Part shown: in pieces, positions 12,688 through 24,077 of the stretch
Layout of the letters: the number at the start of each line of letters is the position of its first letter
Position numbering within the stretch: position 1 is the stretch's first letter
Origin: Branchiostoma floridae
Lineage: Eukaryota; Chordata; Leptocardii; Amphioxiformes; Branchiostomatidae
Length of the DNA stretch: 64,000 nt
NCBI RefSeq assembly: GCF_000003815.2
Contig: NC_049982.1
Location: 29,707,572 to 29,771,571, forward strand
Direction: 5' to 3'
Notes under the pieces: generated by a model
Seen by the model: the letters and a program-made list of their open reading frames with translations, nothing else
Database searches by the model: none
Told to the model about the DNA's origin: nothing
Program-made: the position numbers and the translations under genes

Positions 12688-12896
12688 ACCGGGTGCGATG
12701 GCCGAGTGGGTAGAGTGTTCACGTTGCATTCGGTAGGTAGGTTGCCAGTTCGATCCCGGCCGAGTCATACCAAAGACTTAAGCTTTCTCTTCTTAGCGTT
12801 CATCATTTTGGAAAGAATGCGGCAGTTGACAACGCGAGTCCTTATGTGGTGGCTTTTAAAAATGGAGATGGGTGCCTTTCTATTTGCCATATGGTA
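12688..12896 (+). mobile_element. tRNA-derived SINE
   Basis: The 5' head is tRNA-like: box A region GATGGCCGAGTGGG and box B GTTCGATCC spaced about 45 bp apart, followed by CCGGCCGAGTCATACCAAAG. A second, inverted copy at 57881-58070 shares the head and the body (CATACCAAAGACTT...). It is transcribed by RNA polymerase III in active relatives. Confidence 0.8.
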
Positions 12897-12902
12897 GGGG
12901 AG

Positions 12903-13567
12903 GAACTCATTTATTTATTCAAAATGCGACGAGTACATCACATAGACCAAGGACGTTATATCAGATATAACGTCCTTGCATAGACCTATAGGCAGCACAG
13001 CTGATAACATAGGTCTACAAATAGCATAGAATTACAGTGGTACAAGACAAATTTACATAAAAACGGTATGTACAAATGGCATTAGGGAGATGCGAAATAA
13101 AATACTACGGAAGCAAGAACATTCTATGGGAGGTCAGAGGTCGAAGTCTAAGTAATGAGAAGCAAATGTGGGCTACTAGGCTACACAAGGCTACACATGT
13201 CTTTAGAATCTAAAAAAAAAACAGCATAAATTTAGGCTACATATGTTACAAGAGGCTAGGAGGAGTAGATGGAAGGTGCTGTGAATCGGTTTGTCGATAA
13301 TAAAAATGAATGCAAAGCATCTGAGAGTTTTTGGTTGGTAGCAACGTTATGACCAGGAGAACCATTAAGGAGGACTCCGGTTGAGAGAGACTGGCCGACA
13401 AGGTGGAGCACTGTAGCAGCTAGAATTTGTCGTGCAGCCGTGTGCAGAGGACAGTGAAGTAGAAAATGTGCAACCGTCTCGGACGTAGCACCACAAGCAC
13501 AGCTCCGGGTTGTGATGTTGAACTTGGCCAACGTAGAGTTGAGCTGACACCAGTGGGAGGGACTCAT
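12903..13567 (-). pseudogene. LINE 3' fragment with zinc-binding-like C-terminus and 3' UTR
   Basis: The - strand frame 13567-13256 encodes 103 residues with CACGATSETVAHFLLHCPLH. This C..C.....H....C arrangement is typical of the zinc-binding-like region after the reverse transcriptase in R1/CR1-type elements. Downstream on the - strand lies a 3' UTR that ends at a repeated AATAAATAAA motif (12908-12922). The UTR contains a perfect 15-bp-arm palindrome at 12948-12978. The element is 5'-truncated; the ORF shown has no upstream reverse transcriptase. Confidence 0.7.
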
Positions 13568-13599
13568 AATAGTAACTAACTATTAAAAACCTGACTCAA

Positions 13600-13830
13600 A
13601 ATTTACTGAGCAAAAACTTTAAGATACTTTTTGTGTTAAGCTTGAATTATTTTGTTTCTATTTAATAGTTACTTTCTTCTTTATCTATTTTTCATTTCTA
13701 ATTGTTTTTAAGTATATCTTTTATCGTTTCCGTCACTTTATAGGTTTTTATCTATCTTCCTATTCCCTTCCTCAATTCATTCTTTCTTTTCTTTCTTTCC
13801 TTAATTTTTTTTGGTTAATTTCTTTCTCGT
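13600..13830. repeat. Pyrimidine-rich low-complexity tract
   Basis: T- and C-rich stretch with many TTTCTTTC and TATCTTTT words; no gene. It continues to about 13860. Confidence 0.6.
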
Positions 13831-13860
13831 ATTTTGCTTTGACATCAACTTTTCGAACAT

Positions 13861-14576
13861 CTAGATCGTTTTCAGACCGTCACTCATCACTTTACTCCTT
13901 GTGACAAGTAACTACTTTGCTCAGTTGGTTAACCAAAACCTTGCTTATATCCACTTACAGATCACACACAAAGGCTTATTGTATTCTATCAAAACCCAAA
14001 GACACAGGCTCCACAAAAAGCCGCGACCCCATTTACAAAAAACACAAACACTGTAATACCAGTAAGTCTTCGGACTTAGTTTTGACCTTTTGGTGGGTAG
14101 ATTGTTTGGATTCTATGACGTACTCTCTTTCTTTCTCAAAAGGATTTATCTTTTTATAGCCAAAATTGTCTCTACAACAACTCCTCTTAATCCTAACGTC
14201 GTGAAGAAGGTCTTGTGCCTTGAGACGACCAGGGGATTATTCTAATCCACGGTGTTTTAAGGAGGATTAGTGTGAGCGTTTTAGCTATACCTTGCTCCCT
14301 TTACTAACTGTGTAGGATGGTTCTGTGCTGTATGATCTGAATCGCCGAGTTTGTTTACATAAGTAGAGCGGTACTTCTCTCCAAGCAGAGGTTCGGCTCC
14401 TCTTTCTTTGACGGGTTTTTGGCATTTTGTACTGCATTCTAATTTGTACCATGATTTTTAGTATATTAGCCGGATATGAAGGCATGAAGAAAATGGTAGA
14501 AAAAAGAAAGCCCGACCAAAACGCTTAAAACACATAAAAACAGCCTCAGTCCTTATGTTGTGAATGGTATTTAGTG
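13861..14576. other. Intergenic sequence without recognised gene
   Basis: Short open frames only; no repeat family shared with the rest of the window was seen. Confidence 0.35.
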
Positions 14577-15899
14577 GCTGGGTATCAGTACAGCGTACCG
14601 GTACAAAACCGTTTTTTCTTATTGGACCGGTCCAGAAAAACCGGACCTGAAAAATTAGGTGGACCGGATGTTGGACCGATTAGAAAATTAACAGATTATT
14701 TTATCAGGCATTCACATGTTTTGGCGCTTGCAGGTGGAAGAAAATAACAAAAGTGAAGTAGTGTAGAGTAATGCCTAGGTTACACATAGCCGACTTTGGT
14801 TCCCGAACACTAGCCGACTCTTAGCCGACCCAAGTCGGCAGTAGTTCGGGAGTAGTCTGACCCGTTTAGGCCACGCCTATTTTTTAGCGCCGAACTTGTC
14901 CCGAACACCTCCCGACCAGTAAATGACTTACTCCCGACTGTGTCCCAAATGCTAACTAACCTATCACCAACCATCCCGACCTCTAGCTGCAGACTGCCGA
15001 ATCACTCCCGACTGATCCCCAACCGATTGCCGACCCTTTTTCGACTTGAAATAGACATAATCAGCGATTTTCAAAAGAGTGCTCATTTTCGTTTTTAATC
15101 AAGAATGTCCTTTGTTCTATTTGTAAACATCACCAAGAGATCAAATTTAGATCACATATAGCTCCAGTGCGGCATTTATGGGTCTTTTTGTTTTTGCCTG
15201 GATGTCGGTCGTGTGAAGTTCGGGAGTGATTCGTCTACGTTCTGGCAATAGTCTTTTTGCTTGGCAATGAGTATAGCAGAGATTTGTCTAAGGTCTTGGG
15301 GTAAATCATTGGTAAGTTGGAAACAAGCTGGGAGTAAATCAGCAATGTTTATGGCGTGGTTAAGATTTAATTTGATTGCTGACTTACTCCCGAACACCAA
15401 CCGAACACTAGCCGACCGTGCCGAACACCAGCCGACCACCAACCGACACATTCCAGAGTTGCCGTTCAGAGCCGAATGTTTTGAACATTTCAAAACATTC
15501 GGATGGAGCAGCCGAACACCAGCCGACTCAGCCGAACGCCAGCCGAACGCCATCCGACTCAGCCGAACGCCAGCCGACTACAGCCGACTAGCTCCCGAAT
15601 CACTCCTAAACCATAGTCGGGAGAGAGTCGGGAGCCAAATTCGGCTATGTGTAACCTAGGCATTAATAGTAATTTCTACCAAGTTGTACAGCCAATTGTA
15701 CAGGTGAAGTTAGCGTTGTAGGATTTTAAAACGCCAGTGTAAGTCTAATACTCCACCAAACAGATTTCTTTGTAGTAAAATGGACCATTGGTATGAGTCA
15801 TACTGAATTAGGTCCAGGTTCAGGTCCGGACCTGGACCTGATCCTTTGGACCTGAACCGGACCTGGACCTGAATTTTCTGTACCGGTACCCAGCCCTAG
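14577..15899. mobile_element. MITE of the GGGTACCGGTAC family, split by a later insertion
   Basis: The left end is GGCTGGGTATCAGTACAG and the right end CTGTACCGGTACCCAGCC. Internal words include ACCGGATGTTGGACC, TCAGGCATTCACA and runs of GGACCT. The host element is interrupted at 14769-15665 by a different transposon. Removing the insert restores continuity with the uninterrupted copy at 56632-57082. Confidence 0.85.
14769..15665. mobile_element. Nested inverted-repeat transposon with many CCGAC/CCGAACACC motifs
   Basis: TIRs are near perfect: ATGCCTAGGTTACACATAGC at the left (from 14771) and GCTATGTGTAACCTAGGCAT at the right (to 15663), flanked by TA on both sides. The interior, about 890 bp, is filled with short motifs such as CCGAACACCAGCCGAC and TCCCGA in both arms, while a central AT-richer part (15180-15380) is plain. 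Long open frames here simply translate these motifs. It is non-autonomous and inserted into a MITE (14577-15899). Confidence 0.85.
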
Positions 15900-16540
15900 T
15901 ATTTAGGGTTTAACTCAGAATAATTTAGTCATGAAGTAGAATCTATTATTATCATGTTAAAGAGACATTCTGCTGCAAAAGTTCTTTTCTGATATATATT
16001 AAATTTAGAAAGTACTAAAAAGCAAGCTACTTAACATAATAATGAAGTACCCATTAGCCCCTTGCGCAAAGTGACTTCCTTTGCACTCTGTCAGTTATTT
16101 GTATGTGGCACGGCTAGAATGAGTTGCTTACTTGCTGAGTGCAGTGCCGCATAAGTTTACGTGTCTTCAGGTAAATTCAAAATAAAACGTTTGTAGACAT
16201 TGCATGAGTGGATAGAAAAGGGATTTGTCGATCGGTTGGTCTGTTTAAAATCATCGGTAGGAGAATTCTGATTGACGCAAATCCCGCGGCGACGCCGAAA
16301 ACAACCAACCACAAGCCACAATAGATCTCGTCATGGTAAGAGGCATTGTGAAGTGTTCTCACAGGTCAGGTGATGGTCAATGACGCACGAACAATATATC
16401 ACTCCAATGTGTATAGAACTCGTGACGCCACATATGATACAGCTGCGCGTGAGCCCTTTTCTATCGTTGGGTGCAATTCTTTGCCCTTGCCGAGACGTAT
16501 TTCAAATCATACTTGGAAGGGATGTGTTTAAAACTAGAAA
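15900..16540. other. Intergenic sequence without recognised gene
   Basis: A - strand open frame at 16177-16362 encodes a hydrophobic stretch but has no splice or promoter support. Nothing else was recognised. Confidence 0.35.
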
Positions 16541-16822
16541 GGCAACATTTTCGGGAAAATGCCGAATGCTTTCCCTGTAGCCTTTGCCAGGCTACTCGCA
16601 CACAATACTGTACCGTTAGACTCGTCCTATACACATGTAGTATTTCGTGCAGATAAAATGAACTATTTATCTATACATTAACTACATCTATTTGGTCTTT
16701 GGACCAGGTTATTATATACTGTACCATTAGGTTTGTCTTATAGTATTGTGTGCAAGTGAAGACAGACAAATAATTTCTCTCTTTACAATATGTGAGTAAT
16801 TATCTGAGCTTTGACGGAAAAA
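16541..16822. mobile_element. Dispersed repeat of the ATTTTCGCGAAAAT family
   Basis: Contains GGCAACATTTTCGGGAAAAT, AGGCTACTCGCACACAATAC and later a TATCTGAGCTTTGACGG segment, in the same order as the other copies. Confidence 0.65.
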
Positions 16823-17283
16823 GAAGGAAAGAAAAACAACTCCAATCAAACAATGTGTTTCACTACGCGGGAAAACTTTCATGAAAACTTCACACAAAGC
16901 CGAAGTCGACTCATGCCCGCTATTGTCACCTCCATTGTGTTTGCTTGAAAATAACAGAATAACCTTCCCTTACAGTTGGGTACAATACTTTGCTCTACAA
17001 AGACTCATTTCCTTAATTATGAATTTATAACTCACCTTAACAACCTTAATAGAGGAAAATTGAATTTCGTATCAAAACATCATTAAGTGTTTTAATGTCT
17101 ACAGTATCGTAACACAGACTGGAGACGAGTAATCGACGCACAATACATGTCTGGGTCGTTTAGTCACAACTTCACTCAACGAAGTGTTAAAGGTCTTTGC
17201 GTCTCGAGACTCCAATGGCGTCGTTTAGTTCCTGTACAACCTGAGTTGATAAGATACACATTGTTCAATGAATAGGTAGCTTA

Positions 17284-17862
17284 CGAGGGGCATTCAATAA
17301 GTAATGTCCCTGACCCATTTCCCATAGCAGGAGATTAATGAAACTTGGCACAGTTATTAGTCTTTCTCTTCATAGGAACCACCCAGATTTATGCATTTCT
17401 CCCATCATTTGATGTAGCTCTGGACACCGTTCTTGTAGGACATCCCAGGTTGGTCCTCCAACAGATGCCTCATCAATGGCAGAAGAGGGACGACCAGGTC
17501 TGGGAGCTGTTTCCACAGAATTCCGACCTTATTTGAATTCAGGATGCCAGCGTTTTACAAGGTCATATGATGGGGCATCATCACCATAAGTTTTTTTTTC
17601 ATTTCATCAAAAGTCCCCTTTGGTGTGCGTCCTTTTCAATACAAAAACCGGATCACTGCGCGACACTCAACTTGCTCCATTTCACACCTGGTCCATTTCA
17701 CACCTGACTCAGTTCAAACACCAGTAAATCAGTAACCACAATTAGTTCAAGCTGTTTTTTACAACATAACCCATAGAAATATGACTCATTACACATGCAA
17801 AATTTCGTCTAGATCAGACAACTGGAAGTGGGTCAGGGGCATTACTTATTGAATGCCCCTCG
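17284..17862 (-). mobile_element. Internally deleted mariner element, copy A
   Basis: A 579-bp element flanked by TA (17282-17283 and 17863-17864). Its ends are inverted repeats starting CGAGGGGCATTCAATAAG. On the - strand it carries remnants of a mariner transposase: the N-terminal helix-turn-helix region (RAVIRFLY, SYDLVKRWHPEF) fused directly to the C-terminal end of the protein (GGSYEEKD). The whole catalytic domain between them is missing. Frameshifts and stops break the remaining frame. Nearly the same deletion structure is found at 24791-25368. Confidence 0.9.
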
Positions 17863-18420
17863 TATAAGTGCGCAGTTGTACGTCGATAGAATCATATAGT
17901 ACATGATTGTATTGTGTTTGTCACACGATTTTCTGTAGTAGCATTTTCAGGTAGCATATGACGCAAAAGAGACAGACAGAGAAAGACAAAAAATAAAGGT
18001 ACACCCAAAACAATCTCTCAATTTTTCAAATGTGTTGGATTCTAAAACTTGATTGGGGAGTGGCCCTCCTAAAACACTGGACCTCCACTCAATAACGTTC
18101 TATTCGCGAGACGTACCAGGTCAAAGCTGGGTATTTCTTTACACCTGAGTATGTACCTGTATCCTTATCCGTATCTAACGTTGTATAGCCTCCCCTCGGC
18201 GCAATACACCAACTTCGCAGACACGCGGCTCGGCAGCAGCAGGTTATATTACACTGAACGTCACATCTAACTTTTGCACATATATCTACAAGTTTTCGTT
18301 AAAACTATCCGCTATTCTAAAAAAGAAATATTCTTCTCTACGATAGTTCTGAAAAAATACGACTTTTTGAACACATCGGTTGCGGAAATAGGTTTGAGAT
18401 GCCTTTTCTAGGGACACAAC
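17863..18420. other. Intergenic sequence without recognised gene
   Basis: No exon or repeat was identified with confidence. Confidence 0.35.
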
Positions 18421-18424
18421 ATCG

Positions 18425-18500
18425 GGACCTGTCAAGGATTCAAACTCAGTACCTGCAGGTTCTGAGCCAGCTGCCCTAACCACTAGGCCTCGGTGCCACC
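18425..18500 (-). repeat. tRNA-like SINE head
   Basis: On the - strand: a box A-like GGCCTAGTGGTTAGGGCAG, then AACCTGCAGGTACTGAG and a box B-like GAGTTTGAATCC. Similar in order and spacing to 7890-7965; the tail was not delimited. Confidence 0.5.
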
Positions 18501-18818
18501 AGTCGTTTCTTTGCAGACATATATATCAAATGTATGGACACAAGAAATAGCTATTTAAGTCAGCCATTTTTTCATGTGTAAACAAAATAACGTATGCTTG
18601 AAACTCGATACATCTGCACCTGTGCGTGTACGTAAGTACATATAAACTCCCTCGGGAGTAAAAAGATATGCAAAGACATAATTTCAAACTCACGGTGAAA
18701 CTTGAGATTTTCAAGACCAACGGTGACGTCTTACAACGAAGTCATAAGTTCTATTTTAAGATTTCAGCCCGGCATTACCGGAGTGACCGCTAGATATTAC
18801 ACCAGCGTATCATGTTCA

Positions 18819-18863
18819 TGACGTCATAACGGTCGTGTTTTTGAACGCTAATGCCTATAAAAG
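18819..18863 (+). promoter_or_regulatory. CRE plus TATA box, possible promoter
   Basis: A perfect cAMP-response palindrome TGACGTCA (18819-18826) lies 30 bp upstream of TATAAAAG (18856-18863). The spacing is typical of inducible core promoters, which would start near 18886. No coding exon was found downstream within reach; what follows is a tandem duplication. Confidence 0.35.
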
Positions 18864-18920
18864 AAAGCTAACGACTTCTTTTCTACGTAAGAGTGCAAAT
18901 AGACCATCGCCTCTTCACTC

Positions 18921-19231
18921 GACTTTCTCATGACCTCATTCACAAAATGATACAATGAATTCCTCTGTAGTTTGATTATTATACGGGTGTCCTTTACAAA
19001 GTATTCTCACCAAAAAGGAAATACAAACACTCGTTAGTAAGTTTTAAGTAGATGTTCAGTAACAAAAGTTACTTGGCTTGACTTTCACATGACCTCATTC
19101 ACAAAATGATACAATGAAGTCCTCAGTAGTTCCATAATTATACAGGTGTCCTTTACAAAGTACTCTCACCAAAAAGGAAATACAAACACTTTAAGTTATA
19201 AAGAGTTTTAAGTAGATGTTAAGATACAAAA
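18921..19231. repeat. Tandem duplication, period about 159 bp
   Basis: The segment starting GACTTTCTCATGACCTCATT (18921) repeats from 19080 as GACTTTCACATGACCTCATT, followed by the same CACAAAATGATACAATGAA, GGTGTCCTTTACAAAGTA and CACCAAAAAGGAAATACAAA phrases. Two copies, mildly diverged. Confidence 0.9.
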
Positions 19232-20514
19232 GACGAAGTGTTTGGTCAAGAAAAACTGTCAAAGTGTTTGATATACGTATATAACTTGTAGCTTCCGCAA
19301 GGCTGGCCACATGACACACAAGGCTAATGAAGTGTGTTAGGCCTTTTGAAAATGAACGTTTTGTGTCGGATCACTAAACGGTTGGAATCTTTTCTGTAAT
19401 ACGATTTTTAGCTAGTATAGTTGATTCCGAGTCACCGAGAGGGTTTTGAAATAATTTTTGAATTAGGTTTGAACTATTCTAAGCAAAAGAATATTTCAGT
19501 CATTGAAGTTCTAAATTGTTCAAACAATTGAAAATGAAAGTTTGAACATTTTTGAACCTAGTTATATTTGTTGAAAACGTTGGGAAGTTATTAGTACAAA
19601 TATCTCTTTATTTACAACAATTTAGAAACATCTATGTGTTTTTTTTATTGTTGAAACATGTGATCATATGTTCCAACATGTTTTCCTCCATAAAAAACTT
19701 TTATTACCCCAATAAACAAAGCTGCTAAGATGGGCCTATTGTTTGGGTCTTGTATTTTTAGATTTTCTTTAGTAGACACTAGTGGCTCTTTTGTGAAAAG
19801 CTGTCAGACAGACACAATTTCCTGTACTTGGCAGGGATGTGTGAATTTCCCTCTTTCCAGCCCACTGACCCAGTTTCATCATTTTGTTTCACTGTTCGAA
19901 CATATGATCACAAAAGATGAACCTATTTTGGAACAGTTTAGAAACTAACAGAAATAATGGATTTGATGTTAGAAATGTTTCTAACATGTATGAACACTAT
20001 AGAAAATATTTAGAACATCACACAGATGTTATAAATCGTTCTAAACAGTTACTTATCACATTTAGAATGTTATAGAGATTTTAAAAATTTTGGAACAAAA
20101 GGCAAGAAAGACCCTCTTGGTAATGTGGAATCGACTCTATGTGACCAACAGTGCCTCGCATCAGTGTGAGTGCAAGAGAAAAGTGGCTAAAATAGCGCAA
20201 AGGTGCTTACGTGAACAAACTCCAACGTACGTACTTCAACACTACTTCAAGATTTCCTCAACTCAGTGAGATAGGCCCTTTAGAAAATAGAAAGAAGTCG
20301 GTGTTTTTCTTAAAATGCTAGATGTTATTCGCTACAGTTGGTGTCATCTAAGGTTATGATAGTTTTACATTTAACGTGGGTCGTAGGTAGTTTGGAAACT
20401 TGAACCTATGAACTTAAGTAGCGCTGTGACTACCGTAGCCTAAACATTGGCTTAGTGTCCGTCCAAAACACGGATGGGCGTGGCTTTTAGTGGCGCTGGG
20501 GAAAAACATACAAG
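19232..20514. other. AT-rich intergenic sequence
   Basis: Dense in TTCTAA/TTAGAA and GAACATTT words (for example 19490-20090), which gives it a low-complexity look. No gene was recognised. Confidence 0.4.
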
Positions 20515-20689
20515 CTATATCGAGTGATCTGTTAATAGTAAAAAAAAAAGGAAAGAAAGAATGAAGGATAAACGTAGGATGGTCTGATCGAGTAAATGTT
20601 CGATGATATCATCATGATAATTAGACGGAATATAGACGTATGTTTTACAACATTTAAGCACTGTCTTTAAAAATAAAGAAAGAAAAAGG

Positions 20690-20777
20690 GAAGAAGGAGG
20701 AGTAAAAGAAAGAAAGAAATGAAGAGAAAGAGAAAAAGAAAAAGAAAGACAAGAAGAAAGAAAGAAAGAAAGACATA

Positions 20778-20816
<39 letters not shown>

Positions 20817-20830
20817 GGACAAAAGGAAAG
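20690..20830. repeat. (GAAA)n microsatellite
   Basis: Long run of GAAA units with minor interruptions, purest at about 20755-20815. The - strand frame over it encodes only Ser/Phe/Leu repeats and is not a gene. Confidence 0.95.
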
Positions 20831-21174
20831 GGGGGAAGGAAGGACAACAACAAAAGAAAGAAAGCAGGAAAGAAAAGGGAAAGAAGGATGAAAAATCGAG
20901 AAAATGGATATGTGTGTGATGTGAATATGAATGCGCGTGTATATATGCGTGTGTACCTGTGTGTGTCTTCTGTTTCTCTCGAACTATTTTTTTAGTTTCA
21001 TTTCTACAACTATGGTAAATGCTACATATTCAAAACTGGTGTCACTTATACAAGTACAATCAAGGCTTCTGATCGACAAATTTCCAATGTTGGTACTTTC
21101 TAATATTCACCTCCTCCAGGAAAACCTCCTTCTCTTTTTTTTCAAAAAAACAGGCGGAAATTTAAGAGCACGCG

Positions 21175-21212
21175 CTGATGTCATCCACAAAATCTTCTTG
21201 CTGTGGCCTTGA
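21175..21212. repeat. Solo terminal repeat of the GATGACATCC MITE family
   Basis: Reads TGATGTCATCCACAAAATC then TTGCTGTGGCCTT, which equals the right end of the elements at 23452-24077 and 31478-32044. The matching left end was not found. Confidence 0.65.
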
Positions 21213-21595
21213 TCCTTACCAACCATCACCGCTCGATTGATGATGCGGAAAATGAGCCCGTTAGGACCTTTGTGCGGGCTTAATGGGGCAGCGCCCGGGA
21301 CAAAAGCTCAGTTCGCGCCGGTTCATTCAATGCGACGGCGGAAATAGTGATGAATGAACTAGACATTACAGTATCAACGTTTCATCACCATTTCGTTTGA
21401 GGACGAATTAGAGATCAAATGTGTGTCCGGGTCAAAGTCTTACCCTCTTTCTCCTGTCTTAGACGAAGGTCAAGATGGTATCTTTGTGATCTCAAAGTCT
21501 ACGACTTTTTGACCTTAAGTGATGCGTCATCAGCCATAGAGTCTGAAGAGCATGACTAAATGATTCCACCCCATACAGATACTCACACACAAAAG

Positions 21596-21885
21596 AGAGG
21601 CAACATTTTCGCGAAAATGCAGAGTATTTCCCCCGTAACCCTTTGTCAATCGACTCACACACAATACTATACCATCAGGGTCGCCATATATATTGTGTGC
21701 ATGAGCAAAAAAAACTGGCTTTTGGACCAGGTCATGAACACAATTATACTGTACCTTTTAACAAATTTAGGCTCGCTGGCCTATAGTATTGTCTGAGAGT
21801 TAAAATAATTTCACATTTATAATATACAGCTAATATGCTTACGCATATATAACCTCTGATTGGCTCCTGACAGAAGAAGAAATAT
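21596..21885. mobile_element. Dispersed repeat of the ATTTTCGCGAAAAT family, best palindrome
   Basis: Contains the perfect 16-bp palindrome CATTTTCGCGAAAATG (21604-21619), then CACACACAATACTATACCAT and, near the end, CTCTGATTGGCTCCTGACAG. Same motif order as the copies at 16541 and 47855. Confidence 0.7.
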
Positions 21886-22557
21886 TATATAATATATATA
21901 CATTCACGCATTATTGGTGTGAAGTTAAACACAGTACCGCAAGTATATGAAAAGTGATCATCATATTTTTTGAGAATATTTTTCATCAAAAGGATTCGAA
22001 TTGAAAATAGTTCGAACAGACTCGAAAGACTATCTCAGAAAACGATGAAAATCATCAAAAGTCATCAAAGGTATATTACTACAAAATAGTTTAAAAAACG
22101 CATGAACATCATAATCTATGTTGCTTGTGAGACACTTTGATTCTAGAATGCTAGTCACGACAAATCTATAATTTACAGATCAAAACGTTCCAAGATATCG
22201 ATAATACATGTAATTACCGGGGATAAGTGAGGAATAAAGCTACGTCCTGTTATCAAAGATTCAAATTGAAGACGAAAATCCGACAGCATTTAATGAGATT
22301 TGATGCCGGGGAAAGGAGATAATAAACATAGAGCGCCGACAGTTATGGCCTAGCATGAAAAGAGCCGTGCGGGTACCTAGAATCCCCTGCCATTAAAATG
22401 TGAGTTGTAGACCCTTTCCTAGAAACCTTAGCCAACAATTGCTAGCAGGTGGTAAACTTCCCCCTCCCCCTTCAACCCCATGGCGCACAATAATCAAGAA
22501 GCGTGTTCTGTAGATTTTAAATGATTTTTTTCTTTCAAATCATACGTTTTAATGATA
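21886..22557. other. AT-rich intergenic sequence
   Basis: No coding or repeat structure was recognised, apart from TA-rich words around 21890-21910. Confidence 0.35.
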
Positions 22558-23021
22558 CAGTCAAACCTGCCCGAGCGACCACCTCTTCTCAGCGACCACC
22601 TGGCCATTTCGACCGCTTTTTCTCGGTCCCGATTTATTTTCCCTTTGACGTAAGCATTAAGCAACCTTTTCTCAACGACCACCTGGCCAACGCGACCGCG
22701 ACCGGCCCAAATTGGGACCAATAACGACCGCATAATTTTCAAAATTGAGGTATTCATCGGTTTTTGATGATAACTAGCGCGATTTTGTGCCGAAATCGGC
22801 CAGTTTGCGTCGGATTTTGGGGTTAAATTTACAGTTTACAGTGTGCGTGTCGCTTCTTTGCGTGTGTGCAGTGTGCTTGCTATTTGCCATTAAACACAAC
22901 GGAAACCATTTATACTTTGCATCGGGCATGTTTTGAGTCGATACTCTTCTCAGCGACCACCTGTCCAAATCGACCATTTTTTCCCGGTCCCCCGGGTGGT
23001 CGTCTTGGGCAGGTTTGACTG
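22558..23021. mobile_element. pogo/Tigger-like MITE, copy 1
   Basis: A 464-bp element flanked by TA on both sides. The left end is CAGTCAAACCTGCCCGAGCG and the right end its near reverse complement, ending GGCAGGTTTGACTG. The interior repeats CGACCACCT and CGACCGC. A TA target and CAGT-type ends fit the Tc1/mariner/pogo group. No transposase remains. Copy 2 is at 37960-38417. Confidence 0.85.
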
Positions 23022-23451
23022 TATTCTAAATTCATGTAGACATAGGTGATTAAAACGGAATATTTGATACTCAGTGGAACGGCTATAACATCAACTACAT
23101 TAAAAAACTTCCAAAAAATAGACCAGAAGAGAAATAGAAATATTACAGAATGAAGCAAAGCCCTATAGGCCAATTGTGAAAACAGGCCTAGGGTCTACAA
23201 AAATGACTTCAAACATTTAGTAGGTACGGTAGATTTTACAGTCAAACCCCCTCTTCAGATGTTGAATGGCATTGTCCAAAATTGATTTTCGAAATAATTA
23301 CTTCCCTAATCAATAGTGCCTTGGAAAACACCTCATTAAAAAGGATTACCAGGTCTCAGTCGTTTATAAAAGATATATATCTTAATACACTCTCTGCAGA
23401 AGGTACGAAAACATCTAGGTTGTCCTGACTCGACCCCAATGATTAATTCCA
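23022..23451. other. AT-rich sequence, nothing recognised
   Basis: No exon or repeat family identified. Confidence 0.35.
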
Positions 23452-24077
23452 TAAGGCCACAGCAAGTAAATGTTATGGATGACATCCGTGCGCTCATGAA
23501 TTTTTGGCCTGATTTCAGAAAAAAATTTCATCTTTGGAGATGGTCAACACGACGAGAAAGTATATTAAAATGGAAAAAGTTTTGTGTGTGTACTAATTTT
23601 ACTTGTAGAAGTGACACTAGCGAGGTAGCAATGGCAGTAGTTGGATAGTTGTAAAAGTGGCCTCACTATGAAAGTCATGAGTGTTCTTTCTTTTAATTTG
23701 TATTGTTTATGTGTTTGTCAGCAGGGCTAGCCCTTTGTAATAGCCATAGGCTAGTTGGGCAGCCCTGGTTGTGTGTTCGGTGCAGCCAAACCAATAAATA
23801 AAATAAATGAGTGTAGTTTCTAACTTGGTAAGTGATACCAGTACTAGTGTTACTTTTACTACACTATAGTTCACTTCTTGAATACAGGAATGGATGACTT
23901 GTTGGCTGTGATGCCACGTTTTGTCACTTCAATTCTTGCTACAATGTTTGTGGTGTCTATTTTGCAAATCTAGCCATCTTCTATTTTGGACTCATCTTGT
24001 TTTTCTTTTCGCCATATCTCAATATTTTTCAAGTCTGCCGAGGATGTCATCCATAACATTACCTTGCTGTGGCCTAA
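23452..24077. mobile_element. MITE of the GATGACATCC family with a LINE tail inside
   Basis: The left end TAAGGCCACAGCAAGTAAAT then GTTATGGATGACATCC pairs with the right end GGATGTCATCCATAACATT then ACCTTGCTGTGGCCTAA. Inside, at about 23680-23808, is a non-LTR retrotransposon 3' end on the + strand (GGGCTAGCCCTTTGTAATAG ... GGGCAGCCCTGG ... AATAAATAAA). So this copy either acquired a LINE insertion or carries one. Confidence 0.8.

Noticed and set aside
9055..13567. Reverse transcriptase pieces as a possible domesticated gene or antiviral system
   Set aside because: All are C-terminal, 5'-truncated LINE pieces with simple-repeat or A-rich tails; none keeps the catalytic palm.
15176..15659. 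Two overlapping frames of 125 and 132 codons
   Set aside because: They translate the CCGAC motif field of the nested transposon; no protein features.
16177..16362. 61-codon - strand frame with a hydrophobic stretch (LWLVVFGVAAGFASIRILL)
   Set aside because: It resembles a membrane anchor but has no splice donor, promoter or homologue that I recognise; too short to call.
20515..20853. 112-codon frame on the - strand
   Set aside because: Product is Ser/Phe/Leu repeats from a GAAA microsatellite.
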